Positions 1 to 11,574 of a DNA stretch of 64,000 bases are shown here, piece by piece (position 1 is the first letter of the stretch; every line of letters begins with the position of its first letter). The translations under genes were made by a program, and so were the position numbers. The stretch is from Neoechinorhynchus agilis (lineage: Eukaryota > Acanthocephala). Below the pieces are notes generated by a model that searched no databases, was not told where the DNA came from, and saw only the letters and a list, made by a program, of their open reading frames with translations. The stretch covers positions 1,860,001 through 1,924,000 of the forward strand of contig CM121343.1 of NCBI GenBank assembly GCA_051530055.1, read 5' to 3'.

Positions 1-1755
1 TTTAACGAGGTCATTGGTGTGCAGGGCAGCCATGAGTGACACTTCAGCGCCCAGTACTACGCTCGCTATGAGCATACTGAGATTTTTGGCATTTGATCCG
101 ATTTCACGTTTGGAAGGCCCATCCAAGCCCATCATACGAAGACAAGCAGCTTGCGGTTTTAGTGAAGTTCCCCCTCCGACGGTTCCACACTCAATCGATG
201 GCATTGTGACGCTGACCCTAACTTTCCCACCTTCCTCGATTTCAAACCATGTCATACAACTGCTGCTGGAAACTACCTGGGCGATGTCCTGTCCACAGGC
301 AGCGAAAATGGCAGCTACGACGTTAGCAGCATGAGCATTAGAAGTAGAGTGATTTGAGTGGGGAGTAATTAATGTAGAGGGGCGGGATGGAACCCACCAA
401 TAGAATCACTCTAACGTGAAACAGCTCGCGCCAGCTTGGCTGGCAGCCAGGGCACTTCCCATGAAGTTCTTAATAAGATTCAATTTTACAAGATCCGTAG
501 GTTCGACCTTCAGACGTGATCTAACGGCACTGGCATCTATAACAGCTTCAGCGATCACGGACTTTCCTCGTCCATCGATCCAGTTTGAACTGGACGCTTT
601 CTTATCCACGCAGTAATTACCACTCAAAGAGACCAACTGAAGATCAGGAAATTGGTTTTGTAGGCATTCGATACATTTCTCGCATCCTTTTGATACCATA
701 TTCATCCCCATGGCATCACCTGTGCTTGCCATAAATTTCGCAAATATATAGCAGCCGGCACTTAGAGTAACTCTGGTGGCTAACAAACGGGCATATCTAC
801 TAGTAGACGTGAAAGCTTTTTCGAGGGCACATCGTCCTTCCTTAGACTCAATCCATTGTTTAACTTTGGTTGCTTCAGCTAAGCAACTTGCTTTTAAGAC
901 TGGACCTCGACTCATAAAATCGGAAACAACAGTGCATTGAATGCCATTCGGAGTTTCGCTGAGAACCTTGCATCCTCGTGAAGCACTAGCAATCAAGGCT
1001 CCTTCGGTTGTTGCTAGAGGTACATACCAAAGTTTATTGTTCATTTTTATTGGTCCCACGAATCCAACGGGTACTTGAATAAAACCCAGTGTATTCTCAC
1101 AGCATTTCCCTTCAATACTTCTAAAGTCGTATGATTCATGGGGTATTCCCTCGACATCCACACCCAATGACTTCAAATAAGCTCTACGAAGGCAGACACG
1201 ATCCTTAGCTTCTAATAACAAACCTTCAGCAACTCTAAGACTAAGGTTTCCATCAGTAGTTACTTTTTGAAGGACACTTTTCACATCCATACTTATATCC
1301 GTAGTTGCATCAAAATCAATCTGTGGCACGTCCATTATAAAATCGGCATAATCATCACCGACACCCTCAATCGTCCCGCTCTGCTCCCTTTGATCGTAAG
1401 TGCTAAGTTCAACCATTACGTCATATAAAGTCAGGCATATTATCACCCATAAAATTAAACGAATCCGGAACTTCAAACTCAGAAACGTTCTATCAAAAAG
1501 TTTACCACCCTTTAGGGCGTCACTAATTTCGGTCATGGGGGAATCCGACGATGTTTCTGCGTCATCATGATCGCTGCGATCTCCATCATTATCGAAAATC
1601 GCCGTCACCAATAAAGTCTGATTCCTTAATTCAGTCACAAAACCATTCCATTTGTCCAATGAATTAAGGGCCAAGAGGCTAAGGAGGGCTACCATTACAA
1701 TCCACACCAATCGCATATTCCGACGGAAATATAGCTTGCTCATTTTACTTGCCAT
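1..1755 (-). CDS. hmgr: HMG-CoA reductase, 3' end beyond window
   Basis: Makes mevalonate from HMG-CoA using NADPH, in the ER membrane. The first exon (1755 down to about 420) encodes roughly 445 residues. Two hydrophobic segments lie near residues 16-33 and 95-114, so the multi-pass sterol-sensing region of vertebrates is missing, as in other nematodes. The catalytic part shows FIQVPVG, a TTEG substrate loop, the GDAMGMNM cofactor motif and GNYCVDKK. The second part (about 342 down to 1) resumes with NAHAANVV, then GTVGGGT, and runs off the window. Between them an in-frame TGA (408-406) ends the first open frame, and the 3' side of this short gap has no AG acceptor before NAHA; a 10-bp inverted repeat lies inside it (404-413 and 345-354). 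The family assignment is very safe; the splice junction is not. The start at 1755 has an alternative Met at 1743. Confidence 0.93.
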
Positions 1756-3131
1756 TGGTTATTGTTGATTTGAGGATAACTAAAGCCACAAGGGCGAGTT
1801 ATCTAAAATTGAATGAACAGTGAACACTAAAATGCTCATGTAATTTACTGATTCTATAAAACACGAAAATCAGTACTTTCTTAGTTTTGCCATCACCAAC
1901 TGATTCGGATAATTCCGATATTTTCTCAAGGTTTATCTTAAGGGCGGTGGTGATAAAACTAAAAGAAAGTATCTTTCTATATAAACAAGATACGGCTACT
2001 AACGTTTACTAAGCATAACAAAAGTTATTTTTGAGAAAAAGACAACGAAAAGACACAGCACTCAGTAGGCTTTGAAAAAGCAAAATTCATTCACGAGGAA
2101 GCTGATCTACGCAGGAGATTGGTATTGGAAGCCATCCAAATCGATAATAATGCAACAATGGAGATGAACAAATCAAACTTCACCCTGGCATTGCCCATTT
2201 TGATAGATAAACAACCAAAAATCGATATCCAATCGCAGGGAGTAAGCACGAAACCAACGTCGTACTCGGGCATAGCGGACCCACGGATCCGAGCTAAAAG
2301 GCCTAACACTCTCACGAAATATTTCTAATAACAATGCCGATGCAAACTTATCCGGGGGGGTAACTAGTCGCCAAAAAACGAAACACACACGCTTAGTAAC
2401 AAAATAGAGCGAAATTCGGTCGTCGAGACTACTATGACTTGTCTTTTTAAGAATAGACGACCGTATCTACTGTCTCTGGGTATATTAAAAAAAACGATTG
2501 AATGTGCAGCGAGTGCTGCGGAAGGACGGAAAACGGCAATTTGGGGTTGAGACCTACGGATCTCTTGGTAGCGAGGTTCTTCAACTTCTGAAGGATCTGA
2601 AGCGATGCCCCGGTTCAAAATACAATTGAGGACGAGGACGGCGAATAATTACGTCTATATCTTCAAAACCTCTGTTTTAAAAAGTCCAAAAATTAAAGTG
2701 ATTTTTTGGATTTTAAAATCCGACTGATTTGAGCACTTTAATTACTGAGCTAGAAAACAATATTTTAAGGATTAATAGAAAATCATCATGGATTCCCGTA
2801 TATCGGCGATTGAATGGAAACGACGACATTTCAGACACGGAAGAATTGGTAGATAAGAGTGCTACTACAACCGAAGCTTTGGTTCTTTTTTGTAGCGTGC
2901 AGTTTGAAGTCAATTTAAGGTGTGTGTGTGACTTGTTGGGGGTGTGTGCGCGTTCTCTTGATGATGATGGAATGGTGGTAGTATTTCTTCATCAGTAGAC
3001 GTTTCGATGCATTCTTGTGAGAATGTCTCTTCGTGTTAGTGACGGTAGTGAGTCAGGGAACACCCGCATTTTAGTTGACTAGGCATGTTATTTCAAGAAG
3101 GAACACGAACTAACAATGCTGATCATGTGAT
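1756..3131. other. Intergenic: HMGR 5' flank and ABCF1 3' flank
   Basis: About 1.4 kb with no host gene that I can support. It holds the upstream region of HMG-CoA reductase and the downstream region of the ABCF1 gene. The only recognisable item is a short fragment of a non-LTR pol 3' end (2492-2605), listed separately. Small ORFs here on both strands have no domain signature. Confidence 0.6.
2492..2605 (+). mobile_element. Fragment of non-LTR retrotransposon pol 3' end (copy 1)
   Basis: Translated on the plus strand, it reads AASAAEGRK, then after a deletion FGVETYGSLGSEVLQLLKDL. This matches the longer copy at 17.8-18.5 kb (AASAAEGRK, then FGVETYGALGSSALSLLQDL). About 15 residues present in that copy are missing between the two blocks. 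It is a dead remnant on the same strand as all other copies in the window. Confidence 0.7.
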
Positions 3132-5813
3132 TCATTGAGCGTTTGTTGCGGCAGCCGACGGGTTTGAGACAATGCTCTCACCTAGAGACTCCAGAAGCTC
3201 CTCCCTGTATGTGTCGAAATCTCCATCAATCTCGAATATACCCTTGTTCTCAATAATCCATAACTGACAACCAGTGTCTCGAATGAGTCGCTCGTCGTGA
3301 CTAACAATCACTACACCGCCGTTGTACTCACGTATCGCTTCCGAAAGCGCGTCTATACTCTCAATGTCGAGGTTATTCGTAGGTTCATCCAAAATTATGA
3401 CGTCCGGACTCTTACCACATAGATCCGCGAGAGCTACGCGTGCTTTCTGACCACCGGATAATGCATCCATCTTTATTACATGAGCATTACTCGGTAGTCC
3501 AACCATTCCTAGACGCTTTCGGGCTTCTTGGTAAGGAATACTAAAAGTCCTTTGAAGGTACTCAGTAGGAGTAGCATTCAAATTTCCTAATTGCTCCGCT
3601 GAATGCTGATCGAATTTACCCAGTCTCAACTTATGATTCCGTCGGACCTCGCCTTCAGTAGGCTTCAAATCACCCGTCAATAGACGCAATAAAGTCGTTT
3701 TGCCAACTCCGTTTGGACCAATTATGGCAATGCGCGAGTTAAAGTCGATTCCAAAATTAAGCTTCTTGAATATCGGCTCCTTTTGTGTATCGTATTTGAA
3801 AGTTATGTTAAAAAGACCCAAAATCGGCGGATTTAAAGGTGGCACGTCCGGGAATGAGAACTTCACAACGTATTCTTTTGGTTTTATGATCATTTGATTA
3901 GATGATTGATCGTCTGATTTATCTTCATCCTTTTTTCCTTTACTTCCCTTTTTCACGTTCTTCTTCGTGATTGTTGCTTGAGCTTGAGCTTGGGATTTGC
4001 CCGATGCTTTGAGTCGCTTAAGCTCCTTTACTTGTCGGTCGTATAATTTCTCTTGTTGGCGTCTTTTCTGCTCAAGCATAACCTTGAATGAGTCATAATT
4101 TCCTTTATAATAAAATAATTTTTGTTGGTCCAAATGAATTATATCCGTACATACATTGTTAAGAAAGTTCTGATCATGACTCACGATTAGAAGGGTGTGC
4201 TTATATTGCCGTAGATAATTGTCGAGCCAAATTACAGCATTTAAATCCAAATGATTAGTTGGTTCATCAAGCAGTAATAGACTAGGTTGCCGATAGAGCG
4301 CCCGGGCTAAACTAACTCGCATTCGCCATCCACCGGAGAAGTTTTTAAGTTGTCTAGTTTGCATCTCGTCCGTAAAACCGAGACCATTTAAAATGCGATG
4401 AGCCCGAGAATCGGCACTGTCCACATTTAAAACAATAAGTTCGTTATGTAGTCCGTTCATTTTATCCATCAACCACTGCTGCTGTTCTTCATTCATGCAA
4501 TCGTGCTTTTCTTCTAATAGTTTCGTATAACTAGCTAATTGTCGCTCGATTCGCTTCGCTTCCGTGTCAGATTCGAGCAATATCTGTATTGCCGTTTTTG
4601 AACTGCCTTCCACTTCTTGTTCACACAGTAAAATGTCCAATTGATTAGGGATTCCTAATAATTTTTTTAGTGCTATGTGGGACAGTAGGCTAGTTTTCCC
4701 GTGACCGTTTGGACCAACTAAACCGTATCGTCTGCCATAGACCAGGCGAAGATCGGCATTCACTAGCAAGTCACGCCCGGGTGCCGATAGTGAAAAGTTG
4801 TTCACCAGGACGTCCTGAGAGGTTTCTGGTAACTGAACCGAGGTAGAAGTGGCCTGACTGACAGAAAAGTTGTCGTACGCTTTGTCCATAGTTGTCGTTT
4901 TGAGATCGGGAGAAATAATGTTCAATACTTGAAGGGCAATATCGTCTCTTTCACTTTTTTCATCCGATTTCCTCACTGGCGATTTAGCGGTCTTTTTGTC
5001 CTTTGATTTCGCTAATACCGTTACACACCCGGAATACCAAGCACGTCCGAAGCGAAATTATAGTGATCACACTTACGCAAATGAAACTCTTTAAATACTT
5101 TTCGAAAATTACGCGTTTTCTGTTACATACTAATTTTCGGTTATCTCCAGTACAAAAGCGAGCTGCGGAAGCGGCGCATTGCGGTCACTTAAAAATTAAG
5201 AAAACTACACACATTTCCCCGGCTAATTCCGCGTAAAAATCGAATACGGGGTTTTACGACAGATCGAGGTTTCATTGAACCTCTTAATTCGCAGACTGGT
5301 CATGAAATGCCTAAAAACGAATCTGATAATGCAGAAACGTTCAAATCATTATGAACAACAAAAAACTCAATTTCAAACAATGCACGAGTCCAATGTTTTA
5401 GCATTTTAAATTTTAGACAGAAGAAAATTTCTAGTGAAAGCAACAATACCTAATAAACCTTGCTAGGTACCGGCGTTTAGGTCATCATCATCATCCTGAC
5501 TGCTGCTACCATCATCGTCCTGACACTTTAACGATTTGAATTTGGAAAACTTATTACTGATAAATGGATTGTCTTGAATTCCATTATCATTAAGTTTTAA
5601 ATCTGTCATGAGTGATGACAAATCTTTCTTTTGCCGTCGATGAGATACATTCTGATGTGGCTGCCTATCCTTTATCTTGGCCTCGCGTTTGGCAAGTATT
5701 GCTTGTCTCCTTTTCTTCTTATCTTCAACACTTTCTACTTCCTTGTTGGCGTTCGATTTCGATTTTTCGGCCTTTTTACTTACAGTCTTCTTTTCTCGGC
5801 TACCCAACGGCAT
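3132..5813 (-). CDS. abcf1: ABCF1-type ribosome-associated ABC ATPase (ABC50)
   Basis: A soluble twin-ATPase ABC protein without membrane domains; in animals ABCF1 binds eIF2 and ribosomes and promotes translation initiation. Exons: 5813-5471 and 5011-3132, joined in phase 1 across a 459-bp GT-AG intron, giving 740 residues. The first exon gives the charged Lys/Glu/Asp-rich N-terminal extension typical of ABCF1. First ATPase: Walker A GPNGHGKT (214-221), signature SGGWRMR, Walker B LLLLDEPTNHLD (about 359-370). A basic linker with KPKEYVV follows. Second ATPase: GPNGVGKT (546-553), LSGGQKARV, VIILDEPTNNLD (652-663). The KPKEY linker and CEQEV motif point to ABCF1 over ABCF2 or ABCF3. The start ATG directly follows a TTTTCTAG acceptor, so a 5' untranslated exon or trans-splicing is likely. 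Confidence 0.95.
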
Positions 5814-5937
5814 CTAGAAAATATGAACGTATTACATTACCGTATGTTTGGGGGATAATCATTTCAAATACACTCAAAATGAATATATTAGTTACTCACG
5901 TAGTGGCTCTCAAAATACTCCTTAGCCCGCCTTTATT

Positions 5938-7590
5938 GGGATTCGAAAAACAAACGAAGATTGTACAACAACAAACAAAAGAAAAGGTCTAAACAAATTC
6001 TTTATTGATCACACATTAAATGTAAATAAACTCAACGAATGAGAGTCGCCGCTTTAAAGATTCGAAAAACAAACGAAGATTGTACCACAAAAGCAAAAGA
6101 AAAGGTCTAAACAAATTCTTTATTGATTACAAATTAACTCCAAGAATGAGAGTCGCCGCTATTGAAATTTAAAAAATAGACAAAGCTTTTACTGCATCAA
6201 AAAAAGGAAAAGGTCTAAACAAATTCTTTATTGATCACAAATTAAACATAAACAACCTCCAAGAATGAGAGTCGCCGCTTTAAAGATTCGAGAAACAAAC
6301 GAAGATTGTACCACAACAAGCAAAAGAAAAGGTCTAAACAAATTCTTTATTGATTACAAATTACCTCCAAGAATGAGAGTCGCCGCTATTGAAATTTAAA
6401 AAATAGACAAAGCTTTTACTGCATCAAAAAAAGGAAAAGGTCTAAACAAATTCTTTATTGATCACAAATTAAACATAAACAACCTCCAAGAATGAGAGTC
6501 GCCGCTTTAAAGATTCGAAAAACAAACGAAGATTGTACCACAACAAGCAAAAGAAAAGGTCTAAACAAATTCTTTATTGATCACAAATTAAACATAAATA
6601 AACTCGAAGGATGAGAGTCGCCGCTTTTGAGATTCGAAAAACAAACGAAGATTGTACCCCAACAACAAGAAAAGATCTAAACAAATTCTTCATGGATCAC
6701 AAATTAAAAATAAATAAACTCAAAGGATGAGTCGCCGCTTTTGAGATTCGAAAAACAAACGAAGATTGTACAACAACAAGCAAAAGAAAAGGTCTAAACA
6801 AATTCTTTATGGATCACAAATTAAAAATAAATAAACTCAAAGAATGAGTCGCCGCTTTTGAGATTCGAAAAACAAACGAAGATTGTACCACAACAAACAA
6901 AAGAAAAGGTCTAAAAAAATTCTTTACTGATCACAAATTGAACATAAATTACCTTCAAGAATGAGAGTCGCCGCTATTGAGATTTGAAAAATAGACAAGG
7001 CTTTTACTGTAACAAAAAAAGGAAAAGGTTTAAACAAATTCTTTATCGATCACAGATTAAACATAAATAACCTCCAAGAATGAGAGTCGCCGCTTTTAAG
7101 ATTCGAAAAACAAAGGAAGATTGTACAAAAACAAACAAAAGAAAAGGTCTAAACAACAAATTAAACATAAATAACCTCCATGAATGAGTCGCCGCTTTTA
7201 AGATTCGAAAAACAAACGAAGATTGTACAACAACAAACAAAAGAAAAGGTCTAAACCACAAATTAAACATAAATAACCTCCATGAATAAGAGTCGCCGCT
7301 TTTAAGATTCAAAAAACAAACGAAAATTGTAGAACAACAAACAAGAGAAAAGGTCTAAACAAATTCTTTATTGATCACAAATTAAACATAAATAACCTCC
7401 ATGAATGAGAGTCGCCGCTATTGAGATTTGGAAAATAGACAAGGCTTTTACTGCAACAAATAAAGGAAAAGATCTAAACAAATTCTTTATTGATCATAAA
7501 TTATACATAAACTCAAAGCATGGTGGTCGCCGCTATTGAGATTTGAAAAATACACAAAGCTTTTACCGCAAAAAACAAAGGAAAAGTTTA
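5938..7590. repeat. Minisatellite array, 14 units of about 95-120 bp
   Basis: Every unit carries the core GTCGCCGCT, usually preceded by AATGAGA, then a block such as GATTCGAAAAACAAACGAAG or a diverged GAAATTTAAAAAATAGACAA, and then AGGTCTAAACAAATTCTTTA. I count 14 cores between about 6046 and 7534. Two unit variants alternate irregularly, which suggests a higher-order structure. Small ORFs inside are produced by the repeat itself. The array lies upstream of the ABCF1 start and downstream of the ZC3H15 stop. Confidence 0.93.
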
Positions 7591-8205
7591 AAACTAAAAT
7601 CTTTTTAGATGACGCAAGAAGCGAGGCTTCGTCTTTCTAAATATTTCAATTCAATAAAAAGCATTTTATCGGGGGAGGGGGATATGATAATAATATTCGT
7701 TGTATTTTGGAATCCCAAATCATCCATCCAAATGAGTTAACATTACAAAAGTAATGGCAACACATTCTCCGGGTTCGTAAAGGACATCTACAATATTTGA
7801 TTTGGTAAGTAAGATAAGAATCGTTTGAAACCAACAAGTACGGCACTTTGGGAACTCACTCAAGATCGGGCATTGTTAAAAGTTAAAACTAGGAACTGAA
7901 AGGATCAGCATGAGACGAATAAAGTATCTGCCGTTTATTAGCAATAAACAACAGACAGAAATTTTGCATACACACACATAAGGAAAATGCAGAAATGTGG
8001 AATGAAAAGATGAGACTACATTACATTGAGTTGCTCTTATCTGTCAGCTGATATAAAAATTTAATCGCTTCCGTCATCATCAAGAAAACATTTGAGATGG
8101 TTTGCAGTGGATTTAAATGTCTCTTTATTACATACTAAAGTGAAATGATGGCAAACTAGAGCGAGAGAGAGTGAAGGAATGAGCTATAAACGCGATTCGG
8201 TTTAC
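7591..8205. other. Intergenic: 3' flank of ZC3H15 homologue
   Basis: About 600 bp between the minisatellite and the ZC3H15 stop codon. I see no gene or repeat that I can support in it. Confidence 0.5.
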
Positions 8206-9718
8206 TTAATCATCAACGTCCGGAATGTCTTCTACGCTGAATAAAGATTCATCCATTGGTTCGTCTAAACAATGTTTATGGGATCTGTTTGATAAAGTTT
8301 GTATCATACCGGTCAAAGTGAATGCCGTTAGATCAATGTCTGCAATAGGATCATCACCGTTCATATTATCCTAACCACGCTGCATAATTGAGAATAAAAC
8401 AAGTGAATAATCTACCTCTTTTTCATCGTCGGAATAGTCGGCTTCGTCAGTACCGCTATCGTCATTGCCAGCAACGAGACTCGGATCGAAAGTGAACATC
8501 TCTCTTCCCGTCAAACCATTCATTCGGCCTTGCTTGAATTGATATTGTTTTTTCTCGTTATCACTCGCCAACTTTTGCCGTCTCTCAGCCAACTTTCTCA
8601 ACTTCCATTTCTTAAAACTCTCCAGTGTTACCGGCGTGAGGTTCGAGCGTGGAAGTAAATTTCTTTCATTCTCGACCATTTCCTCAAGGGTCAATTGTGG
8701 TTTAGAGTCAACAGAACTCGGAGTTGCACTCTTCAATACATATCCTTCCCATAAATACAATCAATAAATCATTGTTGACTTAGTTAATACCTTCAGGAAG
8801 ACAGTGGCGATAAATGCACTTATCATTACCGTTCGGACATTCCCAGAACCAACCATAAGTCTTATTTTCCACTGCATCAATGAAATATTTACAAACCTGA
8901 AACGCTTAGCGTTGATAGGAGAACTATTTCTGACGTTCAGCACTCACGATGGACGTGGCATTATGCCGATTTGCATCCCCATGTTTTTGATTAATCATTC
9001 GGTCCAAATCATCTTTGCCCGAAAAGCCAGAGGCTTCGAGATCTAAAGTCACTAAAGAAATACGGCATCATGATCGTGCACTAACCACGGTCTCGCATAT
9101 CAACATAAACATTCTTCTTTTCCGATTGACGTGATTTACTCAAATCGTGGGAAAATTTGCATTTATCGCCCTTTGCACAAAGTCCCTCCTTGAAATATGC
9201 GCAAAGCACTGACTTCGGATCAACACCTTAAACGAAGAGCGGTCGAATTAACTGTCTACAAAATTACGAGATGGCCACCATCTCTATGATTTAGAAATGC
9301 GGTGGATAATTGAAAGCAACACCATTTGATCAACTTTTAGCACACCAACCTTTTCCGAGAGGTTTTTGCTCGATTACGGGCTTGAACAGGGCTTTGAGCT
9401 CCTCCTGTTTTTCCTGTTTCTCCCTCCTCTTTCGCTCTTTCTCTTCTTGTAGCCGCTGGGTCTATGATGTGGTTGATGAAAAACAAAAAAACTAACAATT
9501 GACCTCTCTGGTCGTCTTGGGATTCCCCTGAACCTTTTGTTGAACGTTCTGGATAAACTTTTGCTGTTTAGCACCTTTCTTGTTCTTTAAGCCGAACGTC
9601 TTATCCTGTATCGAAACTGCCTGCTTGCGACCGAACATAAACTCCACCAACTAACTTCGACTATCTTCTGCTTCTGTTTGTCCAAAACTTTTTTATTTTG
9701 CTGCGCTTTCGGACCCAT
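8206..9718 (-). CDS. zc3h15: ZC3H15 / DFRP1, CCCH-finger partner of the DRG1 GTPase
   Basis: In animals and yeast (Tma46) this protein binds and stabilises the translational GTPase DRG1. Eight exons: 9718-9656, 9605-9504, 9461-9350, 9226-9086, 9042-8948, 8896-8791, 8744-8416, 8370-8206. All introns are GT-AG, about 40-125 bp, and phases agree throughout, giving 370 residues. The N-terminus reads [10 protein letters not shown] then [16 protein letters not shown], a family hallmark. First CCCH finger: C-x7-C-x5-C-x3-H around [19 protein letters not shown]. The second, longer finger contains [10 protein letters not shown] and CIYRH. Next comes the DFRP region ([17 protein letters not shown]) and an acidic tail ending [14 protein letters not shown]. 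The acceptor of exon 3 could be 6 bp further downstream (CCCAG). Confidence 0.95.
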
Positions 9719-10136
9719 TAATGAGCTTTTTTAAATTTTAGCAGCTTGATCCTACACACACACGAGGAGATTCACACAATCGAAGAGCGAGCGCAGGTTT
9801 GAGATCGAGTCATGACTTCGTTTCTTCCGTTTCGAATTTTAGGACCGACGTCAGCAGTCCTGTTCTTATTAATGGGTTGCCGATTATCGGATTTGTGCCA
9901 CTGCGATGATTTCCTATGGGAATTCCGTGCGGCTTAGTTCGTTCATCTATCTCACCAATTCATTATCCTCCGAATATCGTTTGTTGAGAATTAGCATTTG
10001 AACCTCTTTAAATCAGTTGTGCCCAACCTATGGCTCACGGGAAGGAGCTCGCACTTTTATTTCTATATTCACAAACGTATTTGGTGATTTTAAAGGAGAG
10101 TCATGACTGCACGGTAATTAAGAAGTTGCTCATTGA
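9719..10136. other. Intergenic: 5' flank of ZC3H15 homologue
   Basis: Promoter-side flank of the ZC3H15 gene. There is no clear TATA box and no ORF with domain similarity. Confidence 0.4.
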
Positions 10137-10250
10137 TATATTTTTTGTTTGCTGATGAGATATAGAGATTAATAGATCCTGGCTTACTTTTTATATATAA
10201 AGAAGTCTGAATCAATAAATTAATCTCTATATCACCAAACAAAAAATATG
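10137..10250. repeat. Small foldback element
   Basis: An imperfect palindrome: the left arm holds ATATTTTTTGTTTG and ATATAGAGATTAAT, and the right arm holds ATTAATCTCTATAT and CAAACAAAAAATAT. Arms are about 37 bp. It sits directly beside the larger foldback element at 10257-10474. Confidence 0.75.
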
Positions 10251-10256
10251 TACGGT

Positions 10257-10474
10257 ATTTTTGACTTGTGGTGAACATAATCAGCCGGTTAAAAATCATT
10301 TTATTGTTCGCGAAATATTTCGAAAGAAAAAACCTCGCCTTATCAATCATTGCTTGTCATTTAGAACTTACCAGCAATGATTGAGATGAGGCGAGGTTTC
10401 CGCTTTCGAAATATTTCGAGAAAACAATAAAATGATTTTTAACCGGGTGATTATCTTCACCACAAGTCAAAAAT
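10257..10474. mobile_element. Foldback/MITE element, 'cctcgcctcatca' family
   Basis: An almost perfect hairpin of about 218 bp. The left arm begins ATTTTTGACTTGTGGTGAA and the right arm ends TTCACCACAAGTCAAAAAT. The arms share AATCATTTTATTGTT, CGAAATATTTCG and CCTCGCC near the centre. Related hairpins or fragments occur near 27.0-27.5, 37.0, 46.2 and 60.1 kb. No transposase is encoded; it is presumably a non-autonomous DNA element. Confidence 0.85.
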
Positions 10475-11034
10475 GATCATCCCGACGGATTTTCACGATA
10501 TGATTTACGATAATACTGGAATGACTTTCAATTGGAGACGAAACGCGATGGCACCCGAGGGTTGCCTCTGACGCTCCCTGTGCATTTCAAGAAATTTACG
10601 CTTCCAAGCTCTTGCCACTCGATTTGAGTAATTTGAGCTATCTGTGGAAAATGCCAAGAGGAAAGGAAACGAGAGGTTGACACGGAGTACTGAAATTTTC
10701 ACGAGAAGTGGACGAATTTGTATTTTTTCGTACAATAAGACAAGAAACCACTGTGCCCCTCTTCTGCACGAAGAGAGGTGCAGTATTCAAGGAGCACAAT
10801 ACTAAAAGACACTTTGAAACAAAAACACAAAACGAAGTACTGTCAGTTTGACGGTTTCCTTGGAGAAGAGAGGATCGCCTTGATGGTTTAACAAAATTGT
10901 TCAATAAAAGAAGAAAACGAAACAGCATTTCGTGTGAATTTTCAAGTAGTTCACATATTGAAAACGCCAATTATTGCCTTTTCAATTCTCAGAAATCACG
11001 TGATATACTACTTGATTTTTGAGCCGCATGATTA

Positions 11035-11150
11035 AGTTTTTTTTGAAAACGGACACTTGAGTGGGGTAAAGATCGGTTTGTCCAAGAGAAAAACTACTTG
11101 ATTCGCAAGCCGCACGATTGATCAAGTTTTTTCGAAAACGGGCACTTATG
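11035..11150. repeat. Diverged direct repeat
   Basis: Two related blocks of about 50 bp: TTGATTTTTGAGCCGCATGATTAAG and, about 65 bp further, TTGATTCGCAAGCCGCACGATTGATCAAG, each followed by TTTTTTCGAAAACGG-like and GCACTT-like sequence. A local duplication of unknown meaning. Confidence 0.6.
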
Positions 11151-11159
11151 CGGGGATGT

Positions 11160-11313
11160 TGTAATGGTAAAAAATCTTTATTTCCGAGCTATCGATGTCT
11201 TACGGCTTCTTCAAGAATTGTTGAAGTGATTTATTCGCAACTTCAACAATTCCTGAAGATGGCGTAAGACGGCGAAAGCTCGGAAATTAAGATTTTTCTT
11301 TATCATTGCAACA
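11160..11313. mobile_element. Foldback/MITE element
   Basis: A hairpin: the left arm has GTAATGGTAAAAAATCTT, CCGAGCT and TTCTTCAAGAATTGTTGAAG; the right arm has CTTCAACAATTCCTGAAGA, AGCTCGG and AAGATTTTTCTTTATCATTGC. Arms are about 70 bp. No coding content. Confidence 0.8.
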
Positions 11314-11574
11314 GCCTGTTTCAAGTGTGCATTCGCGGATTATTGTCATTATTTTCATTTCTAGGACCTCTCGAAATAAACGGTGTCCGATCGAGAATTG
11401 AGCGATACCAAATCACAAATCGCGTAGTAAAAATAGATTTGATAGTTAAACCACTAATGAATCTCTTTAATAATCGTTTCTATTTCGGTGCAAGGAAATG
11501 AGCGATCCACCATCAATGCATTGCTTGGTGCTAATTTCACCAAGCGCGATTTTCCATACTGAATTTATTTGAAA

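Noticed and set aside
5938-7590. Regularly spaced repeats resembling a CRISPR array
   Set aside because: The units are whole tandem repeats with related 'spacers', the host is a eukaryote, and there are no cas genes. It is a minisatellite.
10505-10970. Overlapping ORFs of 76 and 110 codons on the minus strand
   Set aside because: They overlap in different frames and show no motif; likely chance.
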